From the NCBI GenBank assembly GCA_020427005.1, contig JAGQOY010000015.1, positions 1 to 64,000 on the forward strand: a DNA stretch of 64,000 bases. Reading direction: 5' to 3'. Source of the stretch: Planctomycetales bacterium (lineage in GTDB: Bacteria; Planctomycetota; Planctomycetia; Pirellulales; Pirellulaceae). The position numbers and the translations under genes are program-made. A model generated the notes under the pieces. The model had not been told where the DNA came from. It ran no database searches and saw nothing but the letters and a program-made list of their open reading frames with translations. Positions 7,869 through 17,432 of this stretch are shown here, piece by piece (positions within the stretch are counted from its first letter, which is position 1; each line of letters opens with the position of its first letter).

Positions 7869-10800
7869 CTAATGGTTAAACAAAAATGCTGGACTGTTAA
7901 TAAGTGCCCACGTTAGGTCTTGCGCTAAGGTGAGCCGCCGATTGGACATTTGTTGTGAGCTTGCCTCAAAGTCATGTCGCAATTGAACTAGGCCCAAGTC
8001 ATCTGGCGTTTCAATACTCAATTGTTTGAGTTTTGTTGACAACTGCGTGAGCTGCACGTCCTCCGCCAAGGGACGCTTGGCATCTGCCACATCTGCTTGC
8101 AATTTAAGCCATTCCTTATCGCTGACTTTAAGGTAGCCCACCAGGGACGCAAAGGCTTCCTCGGTCTGTTGCTTTTCAGGTAACGTCTGCAGGACCGCAA
8201 ATTCTTCAGGCAAACCGATCCCCAATTCTCCTGTATCCGTAGTTGCTGAAAGCCTAAAATGGGCCAATCGGTGAGCTTCCGCGTTATGATACTGGTGAAT
8301 CTGGATGGTAAGTAGGCAATCGCCATCTGTCGACAGAGGCTGTTTGAACTGTAGGTTCAACCAGTGGACGACAGCTCCACGAGGACTTACCGCCCAACCA
8401 CGCTGGTCGCGATTCTGATTGTCAAAGACTTGCTGAGGATCGAATCCATCTTGTGAAAAATCAGCTATCGCCCGCTCAAGTTCGACGCGATGACTTTCTT
8501 TGGAGTTGGCCTGAGAGGCTGCTTCAATTTCAATTTCGGTGATAACGAAATTACCGTTTTTGGACAGTCCGGGGCCGCCGCCTGGAGACCCATCCAAAGG
8601 CAAGGCTTCCAGTCGTAGCCCTGTGATTTCTTTGAGTGAAGTTCTAAAGGTCAAGGTGTAAGTACCTTTGTCGGCATTGCCTGAAGCCACAATGGAGCGG
8701 TCGGGTTGCACAACGAAATCGCACTTGTTAGTTGACTTCAACTTTTCAGGCATCAAGGGATACCATTGAGCTTGTTGTTTGCTGTTGTTCATGAGAAATT
8801 CACGTCCCATGGGAACGCCTTTCACGGCTTGCTCGGCCAGCTTAGTTTCGGCCGCTTGGATCGCCAGTTCACGTTCTTTTGCCAATCGCTCGCGCTCAGG
8901 TGCAATTTCCCGTTTGCGGTCGGCAATCTGAGTTTCAACTAACTTAAGTTCGTTTAACCGTTTGATTTCAAGCTGTTCACGTTCCCCTACCCACCAAGCC
9001 TCACGTTCGGCCAATTGCGTTTTCAATTCCTGGTGATCTAGCGGGATCTGATCGGCTGCATCGACAATTTGAGTTATTTCTGCTTCCGTGGCCTCTCGAT
9101 TTAGGACTCGCAAATAGATATCTCGCACCAACTGAGCATCTGAAGCTTCCTGCCCCGCCAGTTCCGCCAACTCACATTTAGGATCGCTAATTGCCTTACC
9201 CACGGTTGGCCCGCTGACAAGCGCCATGACGGGGCCAAGTTGTAAATCTTGTGATCGCTCACATTCGCAGGCGCTCTCTCGAACCGGCCGGCCAAGATTG
9301 TTCAAGAAACCATCGGGCAATTGAACTGCTACGTCAGGTAAAGCGGCAGCCCGCGTGCCAGGTTCCACGCCAGGAATCTCTGACACCGCTCCGGTGACGT
9401 GATAAACCGCATCATATAATACTTCCGCCGGCAATCGGCGAGCAAGTGCATGCGAATAGTTCAATTGATCGTCTTGATTCCAACGGTTGCTGGCCACGCT
9501 AAGTTGGTAAGTACGAGAATTGCAAATCATTCTCAATACATGTTGAACATCGAAACCACTATCGATGAACTCTGCGGTGAGCCAATCCATTAATTCAGGA
9601 TTGGTAGGTGGATTTCCAGCTCGAATATCGTCGAGCGGCATCATCAATCCCGTTCCAGTCAAGTATCCCCAAATGCGATTGGCCAAACTGCGAGCAAAAT
9701 AGGGATTGTTTCCAGAGGTCATCCAAGCAGCTAACTGTTCTCGTCGGGTGGCGTTTTCTGAGACTTCGAATTGGACATCGAAAGGAAAATGAGGCTCTGC
9801 GATTTTGCCGGTCCGTTGGTGCGTCATTTCACCATCGGGTCGTTCCGCCACAATTTCATAAAGGGGCCGCGCAACTTCGACGGCAGTACCGCCGACTTTT
9901 TTATCGCCACTCTCGGGATCCTTTTGAAGCTCGATGCGAGAAAAATATGCTGCCAAAGCGTAGTACTGATCCTGTGTCCAGCGTTCGAACGGGTGATCAT
10001 GACACTTGTTGCAGTTGAATCTAACTGCCATAAACAAGTGAGTCGTATTCTCCATAATCAGGTCAGGATCCCGCAAAATCTTGTAATAGGAAGCAGCGGG
10101 GTTGGTGCGATTAGATCCATCGGCCGTGATTATCTTCCTCGCAAACTCATCAAAAGGCGTATTGGCCTTGATCTCCGAGCGAATCCAATCGCGAAAAGAT
10201 CTTGCCCCTTCGGTGCCTAAGAATTTCGAGTTAACTTGTAACAAGTCTGCCCATTTGTTCGACCAATGGTCCACGTAATCCTCAGATGCCAGCAACTCAT
10301 CGATCTTCAGTTGGCGTTTTAAGCGGCTCGGCAGCGGATCACTAGTGAATGCATTGATTTCGCTGACTGAAGGGGGTAGGCCTGTCAGATCCAATCGCAC
10401 ACGCCGCAAAAACTCAAAGTCATCACAGACATCCGAAGGAGCAATCTTCATACGTTGCCACTTAGATGCAACCAAATCATCAATGGTGTTGTAAACCGAT
10501 GGCTGCGACCATTCGAACCCGGAACGATCGCCCATTACAGTGACGGTCGCCGCGGCATAGGCTCCCTCATAGCGCACCAGCACCGGAGCTTCTCCTCGAC
10601 GTATCGCCTGGACTCGACCTCCGGGGAAGGCCTTGACGACCTCACTGTTGCCGCTTTCTACGAAAGACTCATGAGTAACATCTCTTTGGCGGCCATCCGG
10701 GTAGTGTGCGATAACTCGGAATTGTTGCCAAGCTAAAGCATTTGACAGGACGGGTTTGGTTGGAAATAGCTCGATCCGAGACACCTTCTGGCTGCTCGTA

Positions 10801-13070
10801 TTCAGTTGAGCCCCCTCCGCAATCCATCGCCGCAATATATCGAAATAGACGCTGTCGGACGACATCAGCACTCCGCCTTCGTGCGGAACTGCACCTACCG
10901 TTTTTTGTAACATCAAACTTGCACCAGGTGCAGCAATATTAAGGCGACGTGCACATAGGTCATCGCTTAATGCACGGATATCTTCAACTGGGTCGTAGCC
11001 ACGTAGAGACAACTTGAATCCATTCTTACCTTTCTGCGCACCATGGCACGTGCCCTGATTACAACCTAGCCGTGAAAGTATGGGATTAACGTCTCGTACA
11101 AAATCAGTGCCAGAATTAACGGTAGTAGCAAAATCAACGCACACCGGAATCTCGGACGATTGGCCTCCAAACGCCACTTGAAGTATCGCATTGCCGCTTC
11201 CTTCCGCCTGAAGCAACCCGGTTGCATTGAGTTGAGCTATGTGTGGTGAACTCATTTCTAATTTGACTAGCCGCGTCAAGTCAAGTTGCTGACCATCGGC
11301 AAAAGTTCCTGTAACCACCAATTGAACGTAGTCGGTTGGAAAGTGCAGATTCACCTGTGTCGGCAAAACATCCAGTCTTGTAAGTGGTGATGCCGATAGT
11401 TGTTCTTGCTCTTGAATTCGGTTGGGTAGATCGACACTAGCAACAGGCAGACCGCTTGCGGGCGCCAGCAATTTAGTACTATCCGAGCCAACATCATTCC
11501 TCACTATGGAACTCTCCATTGGCGTGAATTCTGCTTGGATTCGATTCTGGTCGACATCAATCATCCGGACTCGACCATCGCTACCGCCAACGGCCAGGGC
11601 TCCGGTCGGTGAAAACGCCACCGCGTACAAACTAGTCGGAATATCCATTTCGAGTTTGGCAGGGGATGTTTTACTCTGGTATTCTTCCACTATTTTCTTC
11701 TCGTCATCGCTCCGTTCGGTGACGCGTTTCGCCATAGCAACTTTGACATCCGCCGGGAGCTCCGAATCAAAGTCATAGGGGTAAACTTGTACCCGACTAT
11801 GGCCATCAAGCGTGCCAGCTGAAGCAAACAAAGTGCCTGACATGTTGAGTTCAACGCTGAATATGCGTTGACCACTGCTGGGAAACTGTCGAATTAGATT
11901 GGCATCGTCTCCAATCCTGCGTTCTGTTTCGCGAAAAATGCGGTAGATCTTGGGCGAACCATCTGCCCCCCCCACTAACACTTCGTTACGACTGGGATGC
12001 ATCGCTAAAGAGTTGATGCCTCCCCGCAATGCACCAGGGGTAATCGAGGTCACATTATCGACAAATCGTTCGGTGACTACTTCCGTTAGCTTGACTGTCA
12101 TGTCTCGTCCGGCACTCAACAAATGCGTGCCGTCGGGATTGAACACAACGCTGCGAATCCAATCTTCGTGAGCTCCCTGATGCAATACTTGTTGCCCAGT
12201 CTCTGCATCGATTGCGCGCACCGTATTATCAGTGCAACCAAATGCGACGAGCTTTCCATTGGGCGAAAAACAACCGCCATAAACGCTATCGTAGGATACT
12301 TGGTGACTGATTAGCAATTCACCGCTTGCCACATCCCATATCTGGACTTCGCCGGATCTCCCTGGCACGCCGCCGGTTACGGCGAGTCGGCTCGAATCCG
12401 GCGAAAATGCGACGGACTCAATTCGCTCACTTAGACCAATTAGCCGCTTGGTCACTTGCCAATCCGCGGTCGACATCAACAGAACTTCGTGGATTCCGTT
12501 GACGGCCAGAAACCGACCATCGCGAGAAAACTCAAGGGCCGTTATGACAGCCGGACGCGTGTAGACCGGCGGGTTTTCGGGCGAGAATTTGAGGCCCTCG
12601 CTAACTACATCAATCTCGGCTCCCAATTGAATCCATGCCTCAATCAGTTCGATCTCGGCAGCCGACAGTGCTGGCAGGTTCTTGGGCATAGCCGCTTGAC
12701 CGTCGACAGGTCGGATTTGCCTCAGTAGATGACTCGCCTCAATGTTTCCCCGTACGACGGCGGTATCGCCAGTCTCTCCGGCATCAAAGAGACGTTCCGT
12801 ATCGGTGATAACATAACCGCCCTGAGGCTTGGCCGGCTGATGACAGCCCTGACAGTGCATACGGAAAATGGGTTCAATGTCTCGTTGATAGCTAACTTTC
12901 GGCCCAGATAAAGGCTCCTGCGCCTGGGCTGAAAGCTGGCAACAAATCCAAAGTGTCATACAGCATGGCAGAATTAACCATCGATATGTCATGAGCTTGG
13001 GTTTCAGTATTCTAAAGGTGAGCAATCGACCACGTTTTGTTAGGCGGGGCTTCGTGGTGGTAAGGGGCAC
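7869..13070 (-). CDS. Giant exported cytochrome: PSCyt1 + WD40 propeller + DUF1549 + DUF1553
   Basis: A 1733-residue planctomycete-type exported redox protein. In order: a long basic N-terminus and hydrophobic signal segment (about 28-50, ending SAQAQ); a C-type heme domain with CQGCH at 73-77; WD40-like repeats (about 165-520, with recurring FSPDxxxLAV and VQIWD strings); an Ig-like/Big domain (about 565-650); a CX4CH motif (CNQGTCH, 670-676) followed by HGAxKGKxGFxLSLxGYDP; DUF1549 (about 860-1060) with CNKCHDHPFERW at 1020; and DUF1553. The DUF1553 is split: after the RVLNREATEAE segment there is an insert of about 330 residues (a coiled coil rich in Glu, Lys and Arg, then a beta-rich domain) before the terminal WALINSPAFLFNH. 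The annotated start is a GTG at 13070; the ATG at 12992, which begins MTYRWLILP, is an attractive alternative. The biochemical role of the family is not established. Confidence 0.9.
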   Translation of the reverse strand: MPLTTTKPRLTKRGRLLTFRILKPKLMTYRWLILPCCMTLWICCQLSAQAQEPLSGPKVSYQRDIEPIFRMHCQGCHQPAKPQGGYVITDTERLFDAGETGDTAVVRGNIEASHLLRQIRPVDGQAAMPKNLPALSAAEIELIEAWIQLGAEIDVVSEGLKFSPENPPVYTRPAVITALEFSRDGRFLAVNGIHEVLLMSTADWQVTKRLIGLSERIESVAFSPDSSRLAVTGGVPGRSGEVQIWDVASGELLISHQVSYDSVYGGCFSPNGKLVAFGCTDNTVRAIDAETGQQVLHQGAHEDWIRSVVFNPDGTHLLSAGRDMTVKLTEVVTERFVDNVTSITPGALRGGINSLAMHPSRNEVLVGGADGSPKIYRIFRETERRIGDDANLIRQFPSSGQRIFSVELNMSGTLFASAGTLDGHSRVQVYPYDFDSELPADVKVAMAKRVTERSDDEKKIVEEYQSKTSPAKLEMDIPTSLYAVAFSPTGALAVGGSDGRVRMIDVDQNRIQAEFTPMESSIVRNDVGSDSTKLLAPASGLPVASVDLPNRIQEQEQLSASPLTRLDVLPTQVNLHFPTDYVQLVVTGTFADGQQLDLTRLVKLEMSSPHIAQLNATGLLQAEGSGNAILQVAFGGQSSEIPVCVDFATTVNSGTDFVRDVNPILSRLGCNQGTCHGAQKGKNGFKLSLRGYDPVEDIRALSDDLCARRLNIAAPGASLMLQKTVGAVPHEGGVLMSSDSVYFDILRRWIAEGAQLNTSSQKVSRIELFPTKPVLSNALAWQQFRVIAHYPDGRQRDVTHESFVESGNSEVVKAFPGGRVQAIRRGEAPVLVRYEGAYAAATVTVMGDRSGFEWSQPSVYNTIDDLVASKWQRMKIAPSDVCDDFEFLRRVRLDLTGLPPSVSEINAFTSDPLPSRLKRQLKIDELLASEDYVDHWSNKWADLLQVNSKFLGTEGARSFRDWIRSEIKANTPFDEFARKIITADGSNRTNPAASYYKILRDPDLIMENTTHLFMAVRFNCNKCHDHPFERWTQDQYYALAAYFSRIELQKDPESGDKKVGGTAVEVARPLYEIVAERPDGEMTHQRTGKIAEPHFPFDVQFEVSENATRREQLAAWMTSGNNPYFARSLANRIWGYLTGTGLMMPLDDIRAGNPPTNPELMDWLTAEFIDSGFDVQHVLRMICNSRTYQLSVASNRWNQDDQLNYSHALARRLPAEVLYDAVYHVTGAVSEIPGVEPGTRAAALPDVAVQLPDGFLNNLGRPVRESACECERSQDLQLGPVMALVSGPTVGKAISDPKCELAELAGQEASDAQLVRDIYLRVLNREATEAEITQIVDAADQIPLDHQELKTQLAEREAWWVGEREQLEIKRLNELKLVETQIADRKREIAPERERLAKERELAIQAAETKLAEQAVKGVPMGREFLMNNSKQQAQWYPLMPEKLKSTNKCDFVVQPDRSIVASGNADKGTYTLTFRTSLKEITGLRLEALPLDGSPGGGPGLSKNGNFVITEIEIEAASQANSKESHRVELERAIADFSQDGFDPQQVFDNQNRDQRGWAVSPRGAVVHWLNLQFKQPLSTDGDCLLTIQIHQYHNAEAHRLAHFRLSATTDTGELGIGLPEEFAVLQTLPEKQQTEEAFASLVGYLKVSDKEWLKLQADVADAKRPLAEDVQLTQLSTKLKQLSIETPDDLGLVQLRHDFEASSQQMSNRRLTLAQDLTWALINSPAFLFNH

Positions 13071-13384
13071 GGACTCCCAACTGACAAGGGCTCTCCGCCG
13101 GGACCTGCCTCGATAAAGAGCTTTCTAGGTCTGATCAAGGGAATCTGCTTCTTGGAAACCGAAATGGGCGGGATCTAATGTATCTCTAGAATAGCAACTA
13201 AAAGGCCGAATCGGCAACTATCTGAATCTCTGTTGGCAATTTTGGGATAGAGCTACAGATGTCCCTATGCCCCCCTTATTGAATATAAGGCGCAGAATGT
13301 TTGCATTTCAGGCACCGGAGAGAATACAATTGAGCTGTTCGTCTCCATCATGAGGGGTATTCACCCAGTCCTTTATTCGTACGG
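13071..13384. other. Divergent intergenic promoter region
   Basis: About 310 bases between the minus-strand giant cytochrome gene and the plus-strand ECF sigma gene. It must hold both promoters. No gene or strong repeat is seen, and I cannot assign a specific -35/-10 pair with confidence. Confidence 0.4.
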
Positions 13385-14014
13385 ATGATTGTTAATTCCA
13401 TGTCGCAAGCCACAGAAAATCTTACTGTTGGTGTCATAGAGAGTGACGAACAACTACTCCGCTCGTTTGTAGAATCGGGTAACAGAAGTGCGTTAGAAAC
13501 ATTGATTCGACGTTACCAGACCGAAATTTATAATTACCTTCGCCGCTACTTGGGTGATGACAGCTTGGCTGAGGATGCGTTTCAGCTAACGTTTGTTCGC
13601 ATTTATCAAAAAGCTGAGCAGTTCGACTTGGCGCGCCGTTTTCGGCCCTGGTTATATGGTGTAGCAACCAACCAGGCCATTGATTTGAAACGCCGTTGTA
13701 AGCGGCGTAAGCTGCAAAGTCTGGATTTACCGTCTCCAGCGGCGGAAAGCCGCGGGACTACGCAGGCAGCCCGATTGCCCGATCACCGGCAAAGTGAGGC
13801 CGATCCCTTGGAAGTAGCTGAATTCAACCAGAGAATGCGTAATGCGATTGAGCAATTGGGGGATGCAGGACGTAGTGCTTTGGAATTGGTTTACCTGCAG
13901 GGAATGCCCTACCGAGACGCGGCCGAAATCCTCGATGTACCGGTGGGTACGGTAAAAAGTCGCGTACATGCCGCGATCCGCAAACTTGCATCGATTTGGG
14001 AGCGTACAACATAG
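13385..14014 (+). CDS. ECF-type RNA polymerase sigma factor
   Basis: A 209-residue alternative sigma factor. Sigma region 2 covers about residues 20-95: LIRRYQTEIYNYLRRYLGD, then AEDAFQLTFVRIYQKAEQF and the -10-recognition segment FRPWLYGVATNQAIDLKRR. A poorly conserved linker follows, and then region 4 (about 150-200) with the helix-turn-helix GMPYRDAAEILDVPVGTVKSRVHAAIRKL. It lacks region 3, as expected for ECF members. A second in-frame ATG (MSQATEN, 13400) is an alternative start. It is followed 94 bases later by a gene whose N-terminus looks like an anti-sigma domain, the usual arrangement for an ECF pair. Target promoters are unknown. Confidence 0.92.
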   Translation: MIVNSMSQATENLTVGVIESDEQLLRSFVESGNRSALETLIRRYQTEIYNYLRRYLGDDSLAEDAFQLTFVRIYQKAEQFDLARRFRPWLYGVATNQAIDLKRRCKRRKLQSLDLPSPAAESRGTTQAARLPDHRQSEADPLEVAEFNQRMRNAIEQLGDAGRSALELVYLQGMPYRDAAEILDVPVGTVKSRVHAAIRKLASIWERTT

Positions 14015-14108
14015 GTGTGCGTATCATTTTGACCGAAAGGGTCTCTGCCTATCCATGTTGATTCCCAGATAAAGTTCTCGCCTTTGTCGAATCCCTCCGC
14101 TGGACACC

Positions 14109-15203
14109 ATGCCGATTTCTGACGATGACTTGATTGCATATTTGCTTGGGGATGTGACTTCTGAGCAAACCCGGCGCATAGAGGAAGCGCTGGCGGGTGA
14201 TCAGAAATTGCATGACCGCCTTGAGCATCTGCGAGAAATGCTCAGTGGATTGGATCGTTTAAATCAAGCAGTTGAACCACCGCTAAATTTGCTTACAGAT
14301 ACGCTGGCAAAGTTGGATGCCGTCGACCACATGGCGATGAGCAATAATGGGATGGGTGGATCAGCTACTAACGACCGCCTGAATTCCTCCAATTCGATAT
14401 TTGCATCCAGTGAACAACCTCAAAGTCTATCCTCGATCCACGCCCATCCGCTATCTTCAATCTCACGAGGCCCGCTCGATTCCACAGTATTGGCAACCTG
14501 TGTCGCGGTAGTGTGTTGTCTGATATTGCCTGCACTTGTTCGCGTAAGATTTGAATCGCGCAAGTACCAATGTGCCGATAATCTTCGGGCAACAGGCATA
14601 GCCATGCTTGATTTTGCGAATAACCAGCCTAGCCACCGTTTTCCGGCTGTGGCTGTAAACGGCCCCGAGGCGTTTGCAGGCATTTTTGCGATACGGCTAA
14701 ACGACTTGGGGCTTATCGAGTCCTTGTCTCAACTCCAGTGCGCTAGCCTTCCAAAGCTTACCGCATGGCCAGCCAGTTATCGATTGCCAAGCGTTCAGGA
14801 GCTGTCTACTTTAGACAACTTGCAACTTGAGCGCGTACAGAATACCGCAGGTGGTAGCTATGCGTATTCTCTGGGCGTTATTGAATCGGAGGAAATATTG
14901 CCGCCTCGTTGCGAAGGAAGAAGCCATTTTCCGATTCTTGCTGATGCTCCGATTTACGTCGGAGCTCGGGAGGAGTTCGTCGCTCATGATGGCCGAGGAA
15001 TCAACATTCTCTTTGAAGATGGTCGAGTTGCCTTTGTAGTCGGAATTAAGGACTGGGAGCTTGGCAATTCATTCGAATCGACGATTGGGCCCTCTGATTA
15101 TCCATTCCAAAACGCGAACGGACTGCATGCGGTGGGAATGCATCCTCACGATGCTAGCCTCGCGCCAAGTTTCGTTGCACCACTGGCTTTGGGTGAACAG
15201 TAA
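14109..15203 (+). CDS. Membrane anti-sigma-like protein fused to a DUF1559/pseudopilin-like domain
   Basis: A 364-residue, probably bitopic protein. Residues 1-55 resemble planctomycete anti-sigma domains (DDDLIAYLLGDVTSEQTRRIEEALAGD, without a clear HxxxCxxC zinc site). A Ser/Asn-rich linker leads to a single membrane helix at about 124-144. What follows looks like the start of a DUF1559/type II pseudopilin domain: LPALVRVRFESRKYQCADNL, ATGIAMLDFANN, then a beta-rich part and the terminal HDGRGINILFEDGRVAFV, which is close to the H-X9-DG motif of that family but with ten spacing residues. It is immediately downstream of the ECF sigma gene. I infer a transmembrane anti-sigma factor whose outer part is a pseudopilin-like sensor. 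The N-terminal assignment is weaker than the C-terminal one. Confidence 0.65.
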   Translation: MPISDDDLIAYLLGDVTSEQTRRIEEALAGDQKLHDRLEHLREMLSGLDRLNQAVEPPLNLLTDTLAKLDAVDHMAMSNNGMGGSATNDRLNSSNSIFASSEQPQSLSSIHAHPLSSISRGPLDSTVLATCVAVVCCLILPALVRVRFESRKYQCADNLRATGIAMLDFANNQPSHRFPAVAVNGPEAFAGIFAIRLNDLGLIESLSQLQCASLPKLTAWPASYRLPSVQELSTLDNLQLERVQNTAGGSYAYSLGVIESEEILPPRCEGRSHFPILADAPIYVGAREEFVAHDGRGINILFEDGRVAFVVGIKDWELGNSFESTIGPSDYPFQNANGLHAVGMHPHDASLAPSFVAPLALGEQ

Positions 15204-15439
15204 GCGTTGGATCTTCGGCTAGCGATGGCCTCGTGGCACGGATTCTACTTTCTAGGCCGCTGCGGTGGACCCGCCCCCCCAATACACTCCGGGACATTTC
15301 TTTGCGCACACGTCGATGCAATGGTACCTCTACCGGGAATACCTGTTATAAGAAACGGTTATAATTGGAACATTCATGCTCCAACATTGGTAGCAATCAA
15401 CAGACTTACAACTTTCGTCACATCAATTTGGACAAGCGA

Positions 15440-17332
15440 ATGCAACGAACGACACTGAAGATTCTTAGTATTGTTTGGGTAGTGGGTTGGTTTTTGAGTG
15501 CTCCGAACACTGCGCAAGAGGCTTTGTTTGACAAAGATTTTCCTAACCTGGACTCCCAAGCTACTGGATCCTGGTGGGAACCTCGGCCCAACCCGGGACG
15601 TGCCAATGCCCGCAATGGGCAGATACTTGATTTTGGCGTGCCGCGTAATGAAGTTGTCGCTTTTGCGATTTACACTCATGAGTCTGGCAAATTGAAGATG
15701 AGCGCACAGTTATTCCCTCTCTTACCTGACGAGCCCCGGATCGCCAGATTAGAACTCAACCAAGGGGGAAAATGGCAGGAGGTGGCTCAGGCTGAAGTAT
15801 TTTACCCAGGCTGGGATGCCCATTTCCGAGTTGAGCCCTGGGACAACACGCGTGATGTAGCCTATAGGGTCAGGCATGGCCAAAGCTCCGTTTTCGAGGG
15901 ATTAATCCGCCATGATCCAATCGAAAAAGACGAAATCGTGGTGGGGCTGTTGAGCTGCAATTCCAGTCGAACTAAAGGGCCACGAGAGGAGATTCTGAAC
16001 AACTTAAAAGTACAAAACCCTGATCTACTGTTTTTTGCTGGTGACCAGACATACCACCATACAGAGCACACATCGGGATGGTTGGAATGGGGAATACAGT
16101 TTCGTGAAATACTTCGAGACCGACCCGTTGTCACAATTCCCGATGATCATGACGTGGGACAAGGCAACATTTGGGGTGAAAACGGCAAAAAAGCATCCAC
16201 CTCAGCTGGACCGGACGGTGGATACTTTTACCCACCTAGCTATGTCAATATGGTGCAAAGACAGCAGACATCGCATTTGCCAGATCCATTTGACCCGACA
16301 CCAATCGAACGTGGCATTTCCGTTTACTACACCCGCTTGCATGTCGGCGGTATCGACTTTGCGATTCTCGAGGATCGTAAATTCAAAAGCGGACCAGAAG
16401 GCAAGATTCCACCCATGGGACCTCGTCCAGATCACATCAATGATCCATCCTATGATCGAAAAAGCGTCGACATTCCAGGCCTGAAACTACTCGGTGATCG
16501 GCAGTTGCAGTTTCTAAAAACGTGGAATGAAGATTGGGAGGGCTCGGTCCTCAAGTGCGCGCTTTCACAAACCGCCTTCTGTGGTGCAGTGCACATCCAC
16601 GGAAATATCAATAATCGTCTCTTGGCGGACCTCGATTCCAACGCTTGGCCCCAGAGTGGTCGCAATCGTGCCTTGGAGCTTCTCCGTCAGAGCCATTGTA
16701 CGCATCTATGTGGGGACCAACATTTGGCAGTGGTCGTCAAGCATGGAATCGAGCAATTTGGCGATGGGCCATTTGCTTTTACGGGCCCTGCGATCATCAA
16801 CACTATTTATGGGAGATGGTGGCACCCAGCGGACGAGAAGGCTGGTAACAATGCCTCCGCGGATGCCAAGCTGCCCTGGACAGGCGAATACTTCGATGGC
16901 CTGGGAAATCGAATCACAATGCTGGCCTACGCCAATCCTGAGGACATCCAAAATGAATTGAAACGTTCCGACGGATATGGTTTAGCCCGTTTCCACAAAA
17001 CGGCTCGCACCGTTACTTTTGAATGCTGGCCTCGCTTTGCTAAAGTTAGCGATGGAGATTCCGCTCAGTTCCCAGGTTGGCCGATCACCGTCAATATGGA
17101 TGAGAACGATGGTAGGCGCCCCTCAGGATATTTATCCAAAGTTTCTTTAGAAGGTTGCGACAATCCTGTTGTACAGGTGTCGGATGAGACTACAAGCGAA
17201 GTGCTGTATACAATCCGTCCTGGAAATCCATCCTTCTCGCCGCCTATTTTTGATGCGACTCATACCTACACAGTCCGGCTCGGGAAAGACCATCCAGACC
17301 AGAAAGTGCTGACCAAACTCAAAGCCCAATAA
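15440..17332 (+). CDS. PhoD-like alkaline phosphatase/phosphodiesterase
   Basis: A predicted exported metallophosphoesterase of the PhoD family (calcium/iron phosphatases acting on phosphodiesters and monoesters). The frame opens at 15365, but the ATG at 15440 starts a proper signal peptide (MQRTTLKILSIVWVVGWFLS, cleavage after APNTA), so I chose it; this gives 630 residues. Motifs in order: VVGLLSCNSSRTKG, the metal-binding FFAGDQTYHH, TIPDDHDVGQGN, a conserved CALSQTAFCG segment and the C-terminal metal-binding LCGDQHLAVVV. An N-terminal beta domain (about 30-150) precedes the catalytic core and a beta-rich tail follows. It ends in a strong bidirectional terminator. It could serve phosphate scavenging together with the pst operon far downstream, though no Pho box is evident here. 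Confidence 0.85.
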   Translation: MQRTTLKILSIVWVVGWFLSAPNTAQEALFDKDFPNLDSQATGSWWEPRPNPGRANARNGQILDFGVPRNEVVAFAIYTHESGKLKMSAQLFPLLPDEPRIARLELNQGGKWQEVAQAEVFYPGWDAHFRVEPWDNTRDVAYRVRHGQSSVFEGLIRHDPIEKDEIVVGLLSCNSSRTKGPREEILNNLKVQNPDLLFFAGDQTYHHTEHTSGWLEWGIQFREILRDRPVVTIPDDHDVGQGNIWGENGKKASTSAGPDGGYFYPPSYVNMVQRQQTSHLPDPFDPTPIERGISVYYTRLHVGGIDFAILEDRKFKSGPEGKIPPMGPRPDHINDPSYDRKSVDIPGLKLLGDRQLQFLKTWNEDWEGSVLKCALSQTAFCGAVHIHGNINNRLLADLDSNAWPQSGRNRALELLRQSHCTHLCGDQHLAVVVKHGIEQFGDGPFAFTGPAIINTIYGRWWHPADEKAGNNASADAKLPWTGEYFDGLGNRITMLAYANPEDIQNELKRSDGYGLARFHKTARTVTFECWPRFAKVSDGDSAQFPGWPITVNMDENDGRRPSGYLSKVSLEGCDNPVVQVSDETTSEVLYTIRPGNPSFSPPIFDATHTYTVRLGKDHPDQKVLTKLKAQ

Positions 17333-17432
17333 ACGTCATGCAACCGTTTGGCGACCTTGACTCGGCAAGCAAGATTACTCACCAGTGTGACAAGAAATTC
17401 TCACCACGTTGGTCCTGAAAGAAAAATCAAAA

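Noticed and set aside
7634-7879. Open frame of 81 codons as a small membrane gene
   Set aside because: It is only the 3' end of ndh, lacks all catalytic parts and has no ribosome binding site, so I call it a pseudogene.
9608-10220. Two plus-strand frames opposite the giant cytochrome gene
   Set aside because: The opposite strand has strong domain evidence over the same interval; these frames show no motif.
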